Below, piece by piece: positions 1 through 6,414 of a stretch of 7,923 bases of DNA (the stretch's first letter is position 1; the number at the start of each line of letters is the position of its first letter). Made by a program: the position numbers and the translations under genes. A model generated the notes under the pieces. The model had not been told where the DNA came from and did not search any database. It worked only from the letters and a program-made list of their open reading frames with translations. The DNA is from Gordonia sp. UBA5067 (GTDB lineage Bacteria > Actinomycetota > Actinomycetes > Mycobacteriales > Mycobacteriaceae). The DNA lies in NCBI RefSeq assembly GCF_002414845.1, contig NZ_DIAX01000008.1:1-7923 (forward strand), in the 5' to 3' direction.

Positions 1-98
1 CAGGCATGATCGACGGCCTGATCGACGAGGCCTCAATCAACCCCGAGCATGCCGACAAGTTCCTGCGCATGATCTTCAGCGACCAGGAGGCCATCTGA
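1..98 (+). CDS. 3' end of an unidentified upstream gene (partial)
   Basis: An open frame enters from the left edge (frame of base 3) and stops at TGA 96-98. The visible C-terminus is about 31 residues, acidic and probably helical, ending FLRMIFSDQEAI. An in-frame ATG lies at 6-8, but it has no visible ribosome site and the frame is open at the edge, so the gene most likely starts outside. The next start codon follows one base after the stop, suggesting the same transcript. I do not recognise the family. Its position before the replication ATPase fits an early regulatory or replication gene, which is only inference from place. Confidence 0.55.
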   Translation, partial: GMIDGLIDEASINPEHADKFLRMIFSDQEAI

Positions 99-99
99 A

Positions 100-300
100 A
101 TGACTGTCCAAATGCCGAACGGCCCCGGGGCTAACGGGGCCGTTCGTGAAAGCTCCAGGGCGCGGAACCTCACCGATTATAGGGCAGCACAAGCCCGACG
201 TCGCGACGCCGCGCGAAGACTGCCACCGATCCAATGCTGCTCCTGCCACGCATGGTTCCGCGACCCCGCAAGCCACATCTGCAGGTGGGGCCGGTGGTGA
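100..300 (+). CDS. Small cysteine-rich (zinc-finger-like) protein, 66 aa
   Basis: The frame runs from ATG 100 (a second in-frame ATG is at 112) to TGA 298-300. The C-terminal half carries Cys46, Cys47, Cys49, His50, His59 and Cys61 in CCSCHAWFRDPASHICRW, which could bind one zinc. It follows a basic arginine-rich helix (about residues 28-40), as in small nucleic-acid-binding proteins. Its stop overlaps the GTG of the next gene by four bases, which supports the end of the frame. The 5' part is less certain because codons 6-16 coincide with a perfect 11-bp hairpin that looks like a terminator of the previous gene. Function is unknown; a DNA-binding helper of the replication protein is a guess. 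Confidence 0.55.
   Translation: MTVQMPNGPGANGAVRESSRARNLTDYRAAQARRRDAARRLPPIQCCSCHAWFRDPASHICRWGRW
117..145 (+). terminator. Strong GC hairpin, terminator-like
   Basis: GAACGGCCCCG (117-127) and CGGGGCCGTTC (135-145) are perfect 11-bp inverted repeats around a 7-base loop, 18 bases after the stop of the leftmost gene. No T-run follows (GTGAAAG), but many actinobacterial intrinsic terminators lack one. It lies inside the first codons of the next small frame, so it could be a full terminator, a partial attenuator, or a structure that lowers translation of that frame. Confidence 0.6.
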
Positions 301-1349
301 TCCCATATGGCACCGAATATGACGAAGACGGCTTCACCGCCGAAGACAGACTCCTCGAAGGGATCTTCTCTGGCGCATGGCTCGACCAGCAGACGTTCCC
401 TGAACTGGAGGAGATCGTGACCGGAATCCTCGTCGAGGGCTTCGCGCTCATCGTCGGCCCACCGAAGGTCGGGAAATCATGGCTCGTCGGGAACCTGGCG
501 CTCGCGTGCGCTCAGGGCGGCCGCGCTCTCGGCCGGATCGACGTCCGACAGCGGCCCGTCCTGTACCTCGCACTAGAGGATGGTCCCCGGCGCCTGCAGT
601 CGAGGCTTCGGAAACTGAACGACGATCAGCCACTCCCCGACGCCCTCGACATGATCTGCACCGTCGAACCCGGCATGATCGAGGCCACCATCTCCGCATG
701 GATGGAAAGACACCAGGACAAGGCCCCGCTCGTCATCCTCGACACGTTGGGGAAAGCGCGGCCACAACGCCGGGCAGGCGATGATCCTTACCTCGCGGAC
801 TACAAAGTCGGATCGCAGCTGAAAGCGATCGTCGACTCCATCCCCGGCGCGTGCCTCCTCGTCGTCCACCACACCAACAAGTCCGAATCGGGCGACTTCG
901 TCGACGCCGTCTCCGGCACGCAGGGCATCGCCGGATCAGCCGACTCCATCCTGGTCCTTCGCCGGCCCCGCAAATCCAACGAGGCCACGCTCGCCATCAC
1001 CGGACGCGACGTCACCGAACGAGAGATCGCGCTCCTTACCGACAACGGCAAATGGGAACTGGACGGCTTCACGATCGAATCCGCCGAACAAGTCGTCGAG
1101 ACAAGGAAGGAGAAAGGGCACCAGGGAGATCAGTCTCTGGAGATCCTCGGCTACGCGAAGCAACACCCGATCGTCACCCCGAAGCTCGTGGCCGCGCACT
1201 TCAAGATTGATCCCAAGACCGCAGGCACCTATCTCGGACGACTCGTCGACCGGGAGCACCTGTTCCGAATCGCGTACGGCAAGTACTCGCACCAGCCCCC
1301 CGAAAGTCCAACAGGTTCAACACCGATCCCACTGGAGGTCGCCCAGTGA
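297..1349 (+). CDS. RepA-like RecA-fold replication ATPase with C-terminal winged helix
   Basis: This is probably the element's replication protein, an ATP-driven helicase or helicase-loader-like protein acting on element DNA. With start GTG 297 it has 350 residues. The Walker A motif GPPKVGKS is at about 54-61, the Walker B strand LVILD at 145-149, and the sensor-like stretch VVHHTNKS at 189-196. A conserved-looking serine/glycine block DAVSGTQGIAGSADSIL follows at 203-219. This pattern is typical of the AAA_25/RepA family encoded by actinobacterial plasmids, prophages and integrative elements. Residues 281-332 look like a winged helix-turn-helix (HPIVTPKLVAAHFKID then KTAGTYLGRLVD). GTG 297 was chosen over the in-frame ATG at 234 because it gives a GTGA overlap with the preceding stop and has AGGTGGGG six bases upstream. 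No primase domain is visible. Confidence 0.88.
   Translation: MIPYGTEYDEDGFTAEDRLLEGIFSGAWLDQQTFPELEEIVTGILVEGFALIVGPPKVGKSWLVGNLALACAQGGRALGRIDVRQRPVLYLALEDGPRRLQSRLRKLNDDQPLPDALDMICTVEPGMIEATISAWMERHQDKAPLVILDTLGKARPQRRAGDDPYLADYKVGSQLKAIVDSIPGACLLVVHHTNKSESGDFVDAVSGTQGIAGSADSILVLRRPRKSNEATLAITGRDVTEREIALLTDNGKWELDGFTIESAEQVVETRKEKGHQGDQSLEILGYAKQHPIVTPKLVAAHFKIDPKTAGTYLGRLVDREHLFRIAYGKYSHQPPESPTGSTPIPLEVAQ
1306..1322 (+). repeat. Tandem GTYCAACA pair inside the ATPase gene
   Basis: GTCCAACA (1306-1313) and GTTCAACA (1315-1322) lie one base apart in the 3' end of the ATPase gene. They closely match the pair at 7723-7740 in the non-coding right end, and both pairs continue with CC. This is compatible with binding sites for an element protein, but it lies in coding sequence and could be coincidence. 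Confidence 0.35.
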
Positions 1350-1555
1350 CCAGACGCAACAGCAGACCGTGCCGCACCTGCAGTCGCAGCACGAAGAGCA
1401 CCACCCGCTATTGCCCCGACTGCAGGCCAGAAGACGCCACCCCCCACGTCACCCGCGTCGAAGGCGGCATCACCTTCGCCGGACTCACCCTCACCGATCG
1501 GCAAGCCATCCGGCTCGCCAACCAGATCGCAGACAGCTTGGAGACAGCACCATGA
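1346..1555 (+). CDS. Small zinc-ribbon protein, 69 aa
   Basis: Start GTG 1346 overlaps the ATPase stop by four bases and has GGAGG at 1334-1338, seven bases upstream. Cys9-x2-Cys12 and Cys23-x2-Cys26 form a compact zinc-ribbon knuckle pair in a basic N-terminus. The C-terminal half contains GGITFAGLTLTDRQAIRLANQI (about residues 40-61), which looks like a short strand followed by a helix. Similar small Cys4 proteins are common beside replication genes in actinobacterial phages and usually carry no assigned function. It ends with an ATGA overlap into the next gene, so the two are probably translated together. A nucleic-acid-binding accessory role is inference. Confidence 0.7.
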   Translation: MTRRNSRPCRTCSRSTKSTTRYCPDCRPEDATPHVTRVEGGITFAGLTLTDRQAIRLANQIADSLETAP

Positions 1556-1806
1556 TCGACGACGGCATCATCCGACTCTCACCCGACGAGAACGGAATCA
1601 CCGTTCACAACTACGACACCACCGTCGACACAGACCTCATCGTCAACGTTCCCATCCTCGCCTTCACCGACGACCGGCACGGCGACGAGATCCACATCCT
1701 CCTGAACCCCGCAGACGCAGTCGCACCCAGACTCCTGAAGTCACTCACCGCATACGTCAATGCCCTTTGCGCCCGACTAGCCGAACTAGCCGAGGACGAC
1801 CAGTGA
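1552..1806 (+). CDS. Hypothetical acidic protein, 84 aa
   Basis: ATG 1552 overlaps the previous stop (ATGA), with GGAG at 1540-1543. The product starts MIDDGIIRLSPDENGITVHNY, is rich in Asp and Glu, and has a likely beta-rich N-terminal half (IIRLS, ITVHNY, LIVNVPILAF, EIHILLN). A helix containing LKSLTAYVNALCARLAELAE (about residues 61-80) ends the protein. No membrane segment, signal peptide or catalytic motif is visible. I do not recognise the family. The tight overlap with its neighbours and consistent codon use make it a real gene. A small acidic accessory, an inhibitor or a protein-interaction partner are all possible; none is shown by the sequence. Confidence 0.7.
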   Translation: MIDDGIIRLSPDENGITVHNYDTTVDTDLIVNVPILAFTDDRHGDEIHILLNPADAVAPRLLKSLTAYVNALCARLAELAEDDQ

Positions 1807-2174
1807 AACCCTGCCTCGCATGCGGTGAACCCGGCACCAACAGTCGCTGCGCCGACCACCAGCTCGACCACGGCCTGACCGCACACCAACGCGGATATGA
1901 CAGCCGCTGGCGCAAACTCTCGGCACGCGCCCGCAAACTCCAGCCCTGGTGCGACGACTGCGGTGACATCGACGACCTCACCGCCGACCACTCACCCGAA
2001 GCATGGGCGCGACACGACGCCGGTAAACCCATCCGACTCCGTGACATCACCGTCGTCTGCCGTGCCTGCAACACCCTCCGAGGCAAGGCCAGGGGACGCA
2101 CCCCTAAAACCGCAGGTCAGAGACCTCGCGGTAAGGCGCAGGGAGCGTTATACACCCCGGGGGGTATCCGGTGA
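1803..2174 (+). CDS. HNH endonuclease
   Basis: Start GTG 1803 gives a GTGA overlap and has GAGGA at 1792-1796; the product is 123 residues. An N-terminal Cys4-x2-Cys7 with Cys16 and His19 resembles a zinc knuckle. It is followed by RGYDSRWRKLSARAR (30-44), the lead-in seen in many phage HNH proteins. The nuclease core has Cys50-x2-Cys53, the catalytic-type Asp62-His63 and the closing Cys86-x2-Cys89-Asn90. A basic tail ends the protein. In phages with HNH next to terminase genes (HK97 gp74 is the studied case) the nuclease is needed for terminase cutting and DNA packaging. The position two genes before the large terminase fits that role here. A homing nuclease is less likely because it sits in the overlapping operon. 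Confidence 0.9.
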   Translation: MKPCLACGEPGTNSRCADHQLDHGLTAHQRGYDSRWRKLSARARKLQPWCDDCGDIDDLTADHSPEAWARHDAGKPIRLRDITVVCRACNTLRGKARGRTPKTAGQRPRGKAQGALYTPGGIR

Positions 2175-2425
2175 GCGATCGACGAGACCCTTGGGAGAGT
2201 CCCTTGTGCGCTCTGATGTCCGCCGTCGAGGCGGTCGGGTGCAGCGAGTCGCCAGTCACGGAGAAGCGCGAGTTTCTGCACTGCACGGTCGACGAGGTGA
2301 CTGCTGGTCTGGAGCGCGCCGACCTGGTGGAGTTGGTCTTCGGACTGGCCGCGTTGGCTGCTGATCGCTCCAGGGTGATCGGCGGCTTGCATGACCGGCT
2401 GGAGGCCCTGGAGGTGGGCAGGTGA
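2171..2425 (+). CDS. Hypothetical 84-aa protein in the small-terminase position
   Basis: GTG 2171 overlaps the HNH stop, and its own stop overlaps the terminase start. The purine-rich run at 2159-2164 could serve as ribosome site. The product begins MSDRRDPWESPLCALMSAVEA and ends in a probable amphipathic helix or short coiled coil (about 41-81: TVDEVTAGLERADLVELVFG, then LAADRSRVIGGLHDRLEALE). Cys13, Cys24 and Cys38 are not arranged as a zinc site. Phage genomes usually place TerS directly before TerL, but this protein is shorter than typical TerS proteins and shows no clear DNA-binding helix-turn-helix. It could be a reduced TerS, a terminase helper, or an unrelated small protein. Confidence 0.65.
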   Translation: MSDRRDPWESPLCALMSAVEAVGCSESPVTEKREFLHCTVDEVTAGLERADLVELVFGLAALAADRSRVIGGLHDRLEALEVGR

Positions 2426-3891
2426 AGGCGGGTCCGAAGGCGAAGACGGACGACTCGCCGTTGCCGTGGCAGCCGAGGTCGACCGGTGCCGCCCGGTTCA
2501 GGTCCTTCTGTGATCGCTTCGTTCGGGTGCCGAAGGGTTCGAATGCGAAGGCGAAGTTGCGGCTCCGGGACTGGCAGCTGGAGTTGATCTCCTCGATCGA
2601 GGACGCCGACCCGATGCCGCGTACGGCCGGGTGGATGTTGCCGCGCGGTTCGGGGAAGTCGACGCTGGTGGCCGCGTATGGGTTGTACCGGTTCTTCGCC
2701 GATGGCGAAGGGTCTGTTGTGGTCGTGGTCGCTGTGGATGAACGGCAGGCCGGGATCGTCTTCAACATCGCGCGCCGCATGATCGAGTTGGACGAGGATC
2801 TGTCGGCCCGGGTGCAGGTGTTCAAGGAGAAGCTGTATTGGCCTGCCACCGATTCCTACTTCCACTGTCTGCCGGCGTCTCCGGCGTCGCTGGAGGGCCT
2901 GGATTACACGCTGGCGATCTTGGACGAGGCCGGGGTCGCTTCGCGTGAAGCCTACGAAGTGTTGACGCTGGCGCAGGGCAAGCGACCGAAGTCGACGTTG
3001 GTGGCGATCGGCACGCCGGGACCGGACCCGAACGATCAAGTCCTCGTTGATCTTCGGACCGCTGCCGCCGACCACCCGGAGGACAAGTCTCTGGTCTGGC
3101 GCGAGTTCTCCGCGTCCGGCTTCGAGGACCATCCGGTCGACTGTGAGCACTGCTGGTCCCTGGCGAACCCAGCGCTCGACGACTTCCTGCACCGCGACGC
3201 CCTGGTCGCTCTGCTGCCGCCGAAGACTCGGGAGGCCACGTTCCGGCGCGCGAGGCTCTGCCAGTTCGTGACGGAGTTGGACGGCGCCTTCTTGCCTGCC
3301 GGTGTGTGGGCGGATCTCGGGACTGGTGAGCCGGTCCCGGACGGTGCCGATGTGGTGCTGGCCTTCGACGGTTCGTTCTCCGATGACACGACGGCCCTGT
3401 TGGTGGGCACGGTGTCGACGGTGCCGCACTTCGACAAGGTGAAGGTGTGGGAGAAGCCTTCGGGCGACGACACCTATCGGGTGCCGGTAGCCGAGGTCGA
3501 GGACGAGATCCGCAACGCCTGCCGCCGCTGGAATGTCGTCGAGATCGTCGCGGACCCGTTCCGGTGGACCCGCACCTTGCAGGCCCTCGAAGCCGAAAGT
3601 TTGCCGATCTGCGAGTTTCCGCATAGTCCGGCGCGGCTCACTGCCGCGACCGGTGACCTGTATTCAGCCGCCCTCAATGGCCGGTTGTCTCACTCGGGCG
3701 ATCCGACGCTCGCTGCCCATGTTGGTGCAGCGGTGATCGTCGAAGACGCCCGGGGAATCCGCCTATCGAAGGCGAGTCGATCGAGGAAGGCCAAGAAGGT
3801 CGACTTGGCGGCCTGCCTCGTGATGGCGCACAGTCGCGCAACTTGGCGCGCAACTCACCGCAAGAAGAAGAAAGTGAGGTCATTCAAGTGA
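2422..3891 (+). CDS. terL: Terminase large subunit (ATPase and nuclease)
   Basis: The motor protein cuts concatemeric DNA and pumps it into the prohead through the portal. The product is 489 residues, a full-length size. The ATPase domain has Walker A LPRGSGKST at 73-81, Walker B LAILDEA at 164-170 (Asp168, Glu169) and a coupling-type motif LVAIGTPG at 193-200. The RNase H-like nuclease domain shows the expected acidic residues Asp316 (LAFDGS), Asp378 (IVADPF) and Asp461 (KKVDLAACLVMAH). It ends in a lysine-rich tail. GTG 2422 overlaps the previous stop and follows GGAGGTGGG at 2410-2418. All key residues are present, so the enzyme is probably active. The HNH gene upstream suggests cohesive-end packaging, which is inference. 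Confidence 0.96.
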   Translation: MKAGPKAKTDDSPLPWQPRSTGAARFRSFCDRFVRVPKGSNAKAKLRLRDWQLELISSIEDADPMPRTAGWMLPRGSGKSTLVAAYGLYRFFADGEGSVVVVVAVDERQAGIVFNIARRMIELDEDLSARVQVFKEKLYWPATDSYFHCLPASPASLEGLDYTLAILDEAGVASREAYEVLTLAQGKRPKSTLVAIGTPGPDPNDQVLVDLRTAAADHPEDKSLVWREFSASGFEDHPVDCEHCWSLANPALDDFLHRDALVALLPPKTREATFRRARLCQFVTELDGAFLPAGVWADLGTGEPVPDGADVVLAFDGSFSDDTTALLVGTVSTVPHFDKVKVWEKPSGDDTYRVPVAEVEDEIRNACRRWNVVEIVADPFRWTRTLQALEAESLPICEFPHSPARLTAATGDLYSAALNGRLSHSGDPTLAAHVGAAVIVEDARGIRLSKASRSRKAKKVDLAACLVMAHSRATWRATHRKKKKVRSFK

Positions 3892-5168
3892 CCGATCTAC
3901 TCACCACCATGCTGGAGAAGTTGGAAGCACCCGCTCCGCGCTTCGACACCCTCGACCGCTACTACCGGGGACAGCAAGCCCTCGCCTACCTGGCACCTGA
4001 AGCGCGCACGGCGCTCGGGGACCGGTTCGGGCGGTTGGCTTCGAACCTGCCGCGCCTGGCCGTCACCAGCCTGTCTGAACGTCTCCGGGTGACCGGCTTC
4101 GAGGGCGTCGACGTCTGGGATGACTGGCTCCGCTCCGACCTCGATCAGGAGGCCGGCACCGCGCACCGCGAAGCCCTTCTTCTCGGGCAGGCGTACGCGA
4201 TCGTCTGGGGCGACCAGTTCGGGCGTCCGCAGGTGACGGTGGAATCGGCACGGCAGGTCACCACCCTGCACGATCCGGGGACACGCCGAATCACCGCTGC
4301 GCTGAAGCGTTGGGAGACTGCCACCACCACCGAGGCCACCTTGTTCGGGCCGGACGAGATCGTTCGCCTTCGTGCCGACCAGCCGGGTGCAACGACGGCA
4401 GGCTTCAAAGTCATCGAGACGTTGCCGAATCCGTTGGAGCTGGTGCCGGTCGTTCGTCTCCGCAACGGCGACCGACTGCTCGACGACGGAGTCTCCGAGA
4501 TTGATGATCTGATCCCGCTCGTCGACGCGCTGAACAAGATCCTGACCGACATGATGGTCACCTCCGAGTTCGCGGGCAGGCCACGCCGGTGGGCGACCGG
4601 AATCGAACTGGAGGAATCCGAGGAAGGCGAAGCGATCAACCCGATCCCGGAGGGGAACCGGGCGATGATCTCCGAGAACGAGCAAGCCAAGTTTGGGCAA
4701 CTCGAATCGGCGGACCTGGCCGGCTATGAGACCGCGGTGAACGTGATCCTGTCGCAGATCATGGCCGTGTCAGGTCTGCCTGCCCACTATGTCGGGGTGA
4801 CGACCGCGAATCCGGCTTCAGCGGATGCGCTTCGTGCCGCCGAAGCATCGCTGACTGCTCGGGCGCAGGCACGGCAGGCCGCCTTCGGCAGGGCATGGGA
4901 GGACGTCGCACGCCTGATTGTCGGTGTCCGTGACGGTGTCGACCCGCTGCAGGTCGATGTTCGGGTGTCGTGGGCGGACGCGGCGACCCGCTCGATCGCC
5001 CAGGAAGCCGACGCTGTCACCAAACTGTTCTCCACCGGTCTGCTGCCGGCCTCGTTCGCGCTGCAGCGACTCGGGTACTCCGAGACCGAGATCGACGTGA
5101 TCCGCACCATGCGCCGCACCGAAGCCCTCGATGGCGCGGCGGTCGACCTGTCGAAGTTGGTGCTCTGA
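3888..5168 (+). CDS. Portal protein, SPP1 gp6-like
   Basis: The portal forms the dodecameric ring at one capsid vertex through which DNA enters and to which terminase and connector bind. The product is 426 residues, normal for this family. Recognisable parts are LDRYYRGQQAL near the start (22-32), the central helix region IPLVDALNKILTDMMVTSEF (209-228) and GLPAHYVG followed by NPASADALRAAEASL (296-322). The last of these is a signature of SPP1-type actinophage portals. GTG 3888 is preferred over ATG 3843 because it overlaps the terminase stop (GTGA), has GAGG at 3876-3879, and avoids a 45-base overlap encoding a low-complexity extension. The following gene begins at the last base of its stop codon. 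Confidence 0.95.
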   Translation: MTDLLTTMLEKLEAPAPRFDTLDRYYRGQQALAYLAPEARTALGDRFGRLASNLPRLAVTSLSERLRVTGFEGVDVWDDWLRSDLDQEAGTAHREALLLGQAYAIVWGDQFGRPQVTVESARQVTTLHDPGTRRITAALKRWETATTTEATLFGPDEIVRLRADQPGATTAGFKVIETLPNPLELVPVVRLRNGDRLLDDGVSEIDDLIPLVDALNKILTDMMVTSEFAGRPRRWATGIELEESEEGEAINPIPEGNRAMISENEQAKFGQLESADLAGYETAVNVILSQIMAVSGLPAHYVGVTTANPASADALRAAEASLTARAQARQAAFGRAWEDVARLIVGVRDGVDPLQVDVRVSWADAATRSIAQEADAVTKLFSTGLLPASFALQRLGYSETEIDVIRTMRRTEALDGAAVDLSKLVL

Positions 5169-5749
5169 TGTCCTACGCAGACACCTTGAAACGGCTCGCC
5201 GCTGACAGCGAACGACAAGCCCTGGCCGTCTACCGCCTGTTTGTCGAGGATCGCCTCGATCGGGACGACACGATCAACCTGATCGCGACGATGATCGCCC
5301 GGGCGAACGGCAGGGCACGAATGCTGGCCGACTATGCGATCGCCGTCGATCTGATGATTCAACTCCAAGAAGTCGTTCCGGTCACTGGGGTCGATGTTCC
5401 TGATGACACTTCGAGGCTAACAAAAGCGGCGTCGACGGTCCTGGGGACTGCTGAAGCCTCCGACGTCCCCGAAGCGATCGTCGCACGCCTGGCACGGTCG
5501 GAACCGCTGGAGGCTGCCGCGAAGTCGTACTCGGAGGCGATGGTCCGTTCCGGCAGGACGAAGGGCTGGACCCGGCAGCTGTCGGGGAAGGCTTGCCAGT
5601 TGTGCCGCTGGTGGTCTCGCGACGGCAGGATCTGGCCGGCAGAACACCCGTTCCAACATCACAAGGGCTGCACCTGCACCCCGAAACCCGTTGTCGCACC
5701 AAATATTCGGGAAACCGTACGCACTGCACGAGAGAAGGGAATCCGATGA
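5168..5749 (+). CDS. MuF-like head morphogenesis / minor capsid protein
   Basis: Position directly after the portal is the classical site of MuF/SPP1 gp7-type minor head proteins, which sit inside the head near the portal. The 193-residue product has a helical N-terminal part (MSYADTLKRLAADSERQALA). The C-terminal part carries Trp134, Cys143-x2-Cys146, His160, His164, His165, Cys168 and Cys170 (HHKGCTC). A C-x2-C plus H-x-x-C-x-C arrangement is typical of MuF-domain C-termini in actinophages and may bind zinc. The start ATG 5168 overlaps the portal stop by one base (TGATG). No protease or toxin domain is fused to it. The MuF assignment rests on place and the Cys/His pattern and is fairly secure. 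Confidence 0.8.
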   Translation: MSYADTLKRLAADSERQALAVYRLFVEDRLDRDDTINLIATMIARANGRARMLADYAIAVDLMIQLQEVVPVTGVDVPDDTSRLTKAASTVLGTAEASDVPEAIVARLARSEPLEAAAKSYSEAMVRSGRTKGWTRQLSGKACQLCRWWSRDGRIWPAEHPFQHHKGCTCTPKPVVAPNIRETVRTAREKGIR

Positions 5750-6189
5750 CCGAGAACATCATCACCGAGACCGACGAGATCACTATGCCCGACACCGAGG
5801 CACCCGAACCGGCCGAAAGTCGCGCAGACGGCGAACCAGAGGCCGCTACCGACGAACCTGCAGGTGACGATGACACCTTCAGTCGCGAATATGTGGAGAA
5901 ACTACGGCAGGAGAACGGCAAGTACCGCCAGCGTGCCCAGAAGGCCGACGACCTGGCGCACCGACTGCATCGTGCCCTCGTCGCCGCCGATGGTCGACTG
6001 CAAGACCCTTCGGATCTCGACTTCGACGACAACCACCTCGACGGGAACCACCTGACCGAGGCGATCGGAGATCTCCTGCAGCGTAAGCCGCACCTGGCCG
6101 CACGCCGGATCTCCGGGGACATCGGACAAGGCGCAGTCAGCACGCCCGCCGAAGTGAACCTGATGGGCCTGCTTGGGGGTCACCAGTGA
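5746..6189 (+). CDS. Scaffold-like head assembly protein
   Basis: ATG 5746 overlaps the previous stop (ATGA) and follows AGAAGGGA at 5733-5740. The 147-residue product has an acidic, disordered N-terminus rich in Glu, Asp, Pro and Thr (1-43). A probable coiled coil follows (45-80: FSREYVEKLRQENGKYRQRA), and a small C-terminal part ends GLLGGHQ. An acidic stretch followed by a coiled coil between portal/MuF and capsid genes is the standard look of actinophage scaffold proteins, which guide capsid subunits into a prohead and then leave it. There is no separate protease gene, so it may be released intact or degraded by a host enzyme. Function rests on architecture and place rather than on a sequence motif. 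Confidence 0.8.
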   Translation: MTENIITETDEITMPDTEAPEPAESRADGEPEAATDEPAGDDDTFSREYVEKLRQENGKYRQRAQKADDLAHRLHRALVAADGRLQDPSDLDFDDNHLDGNHLTEAIGDLLQRKPHLAARRISGDIGQGAVSTPAEVNLMGLLGGHQ

Positions 6190-6314
6190 ACCGGGAAGAA
6201 GCACGCGACGCACTGACCGCCCAGATCGGGGAACTGGCCTCGACGGCAGGAGCCGAACAGGTGCTGAAGTTGGCGCAGGCGTGGGCGGCCCTATGGTACC
6301 GTCCTCGCGAATAA
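6186..6314 (+). CDS. Small hypothetical protein, 42 aa
   Basis: GTG 6186 overlaps the scaffold stop (GTGA), with GGGGG at 6175-6179 six bases upstream; the stop is TAA 6312-6314. The product begins MNREEARDALTAQIGELAST and looks like one or two amphipathic helices ending LWYRPRE. Its codon choice matches the neighbours, and the overlap pattern is the same as throughout the operon, which supports a real gene despite the length. It could be a small assembly factor or capsid decoration partner, or only a leader whose translation carries ribosomes toward the hairpin before the capsid gene. Function unknown. Confidence 0.6.
   Translation: MNREEARDALTAQIGELASTAGAEQVLKLAQAWAALWYRPRE
6270..6297 (+). 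promoter_or_regulatory. Candidate promoter for the capsid gene
   Basis: TTGGCG (6270-6275) and TATGGT (6292-6297) are separated by 16 bases, resembling actinobacterial sigma-70-type -35 and -10 boxes (TTGNNN and TANNNT). A transcript would start near 6304 and carry the 6332-6364 hairpin in its leader. The boxes lie inside the 42-residue frame, and such matches arise by chance, so this is only a candidate. Confidence 0.3.
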
Positions 6315-6331
6315 TCCCAGTATGTGAGACG

Positions 6332-6364
6332 ATGGGGGCAGGTTCCTGGTGAACCTGCCCCCAT
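6332..6364 (+). terminator. Perfect 14-bp hairpin before the capsid gene
   Basis: ATGGGGGCAGGTTC (6332-6345) and GAACCTGCCCCCAT (6351-6364) are exact inverted complements around a 5-base loop. The structure lies in the only intergenic gap of the operon, followed by TCTCGTCC rather than a clean T-run. It could terminate some transcripts coming from the packaging genes, shield the capsid mRNA 5' end, or both. It ends 36 bases before the capsid ribosome site, so it should not block that site directly. Confidence 0.65.
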
Positions 6365-6400
6365 TCTCGTCCTGGAGACGAAGGACCAACTTCTTCTCTC

Positions 6401-6406
6401 AAAGGA
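6401..6406 (+). promoter_or_regulatory. Shine-Dalgarno site of the capsid gene
   Basis: AAAGGA lies eight bases before ATG 6415 in an A-rich, open leader. It fixes the start at 6415 rather than the in-frame GTG at 6349, whose frame would run out of the hairpin. Unlike every other head gene, the capsid gene has this free-standing site instead of relying on overlap with the gene before it. Confidence 0.75.
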
Positions 6407-6414
6407 CAAACATC

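Noticed and set aside
143..183. Possible promoter with TATAGG at 178-183 before the ATPase gene
   Set aside because: No -35-like box at the right distance, so the match is too weak to list as a feature.
2104..3624. Long open frame on the - strand (506 codons) opposite the terminase region
   Set aside because: It is the antisense of HNH/TerL codons in high-GC DNA, gives an Arg/His-rich low-complexity product, and conflicts with a clear, fully motif-supported terminase on the + strand.
3897..4700. - strand open frame of 267 codons opposite the portal
   Set aside because: Shadow of the portal gene; no family resemblance, no ribosome site, and no gap on the + strand to accommodate it.
5382..6143. 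- strand open frame of 253 codons opposite MuF and scaffold genes
   Set aside because: Ser/Arg-rich composition typical of antisense high-GC frames, overlapping two supported + strand genes.
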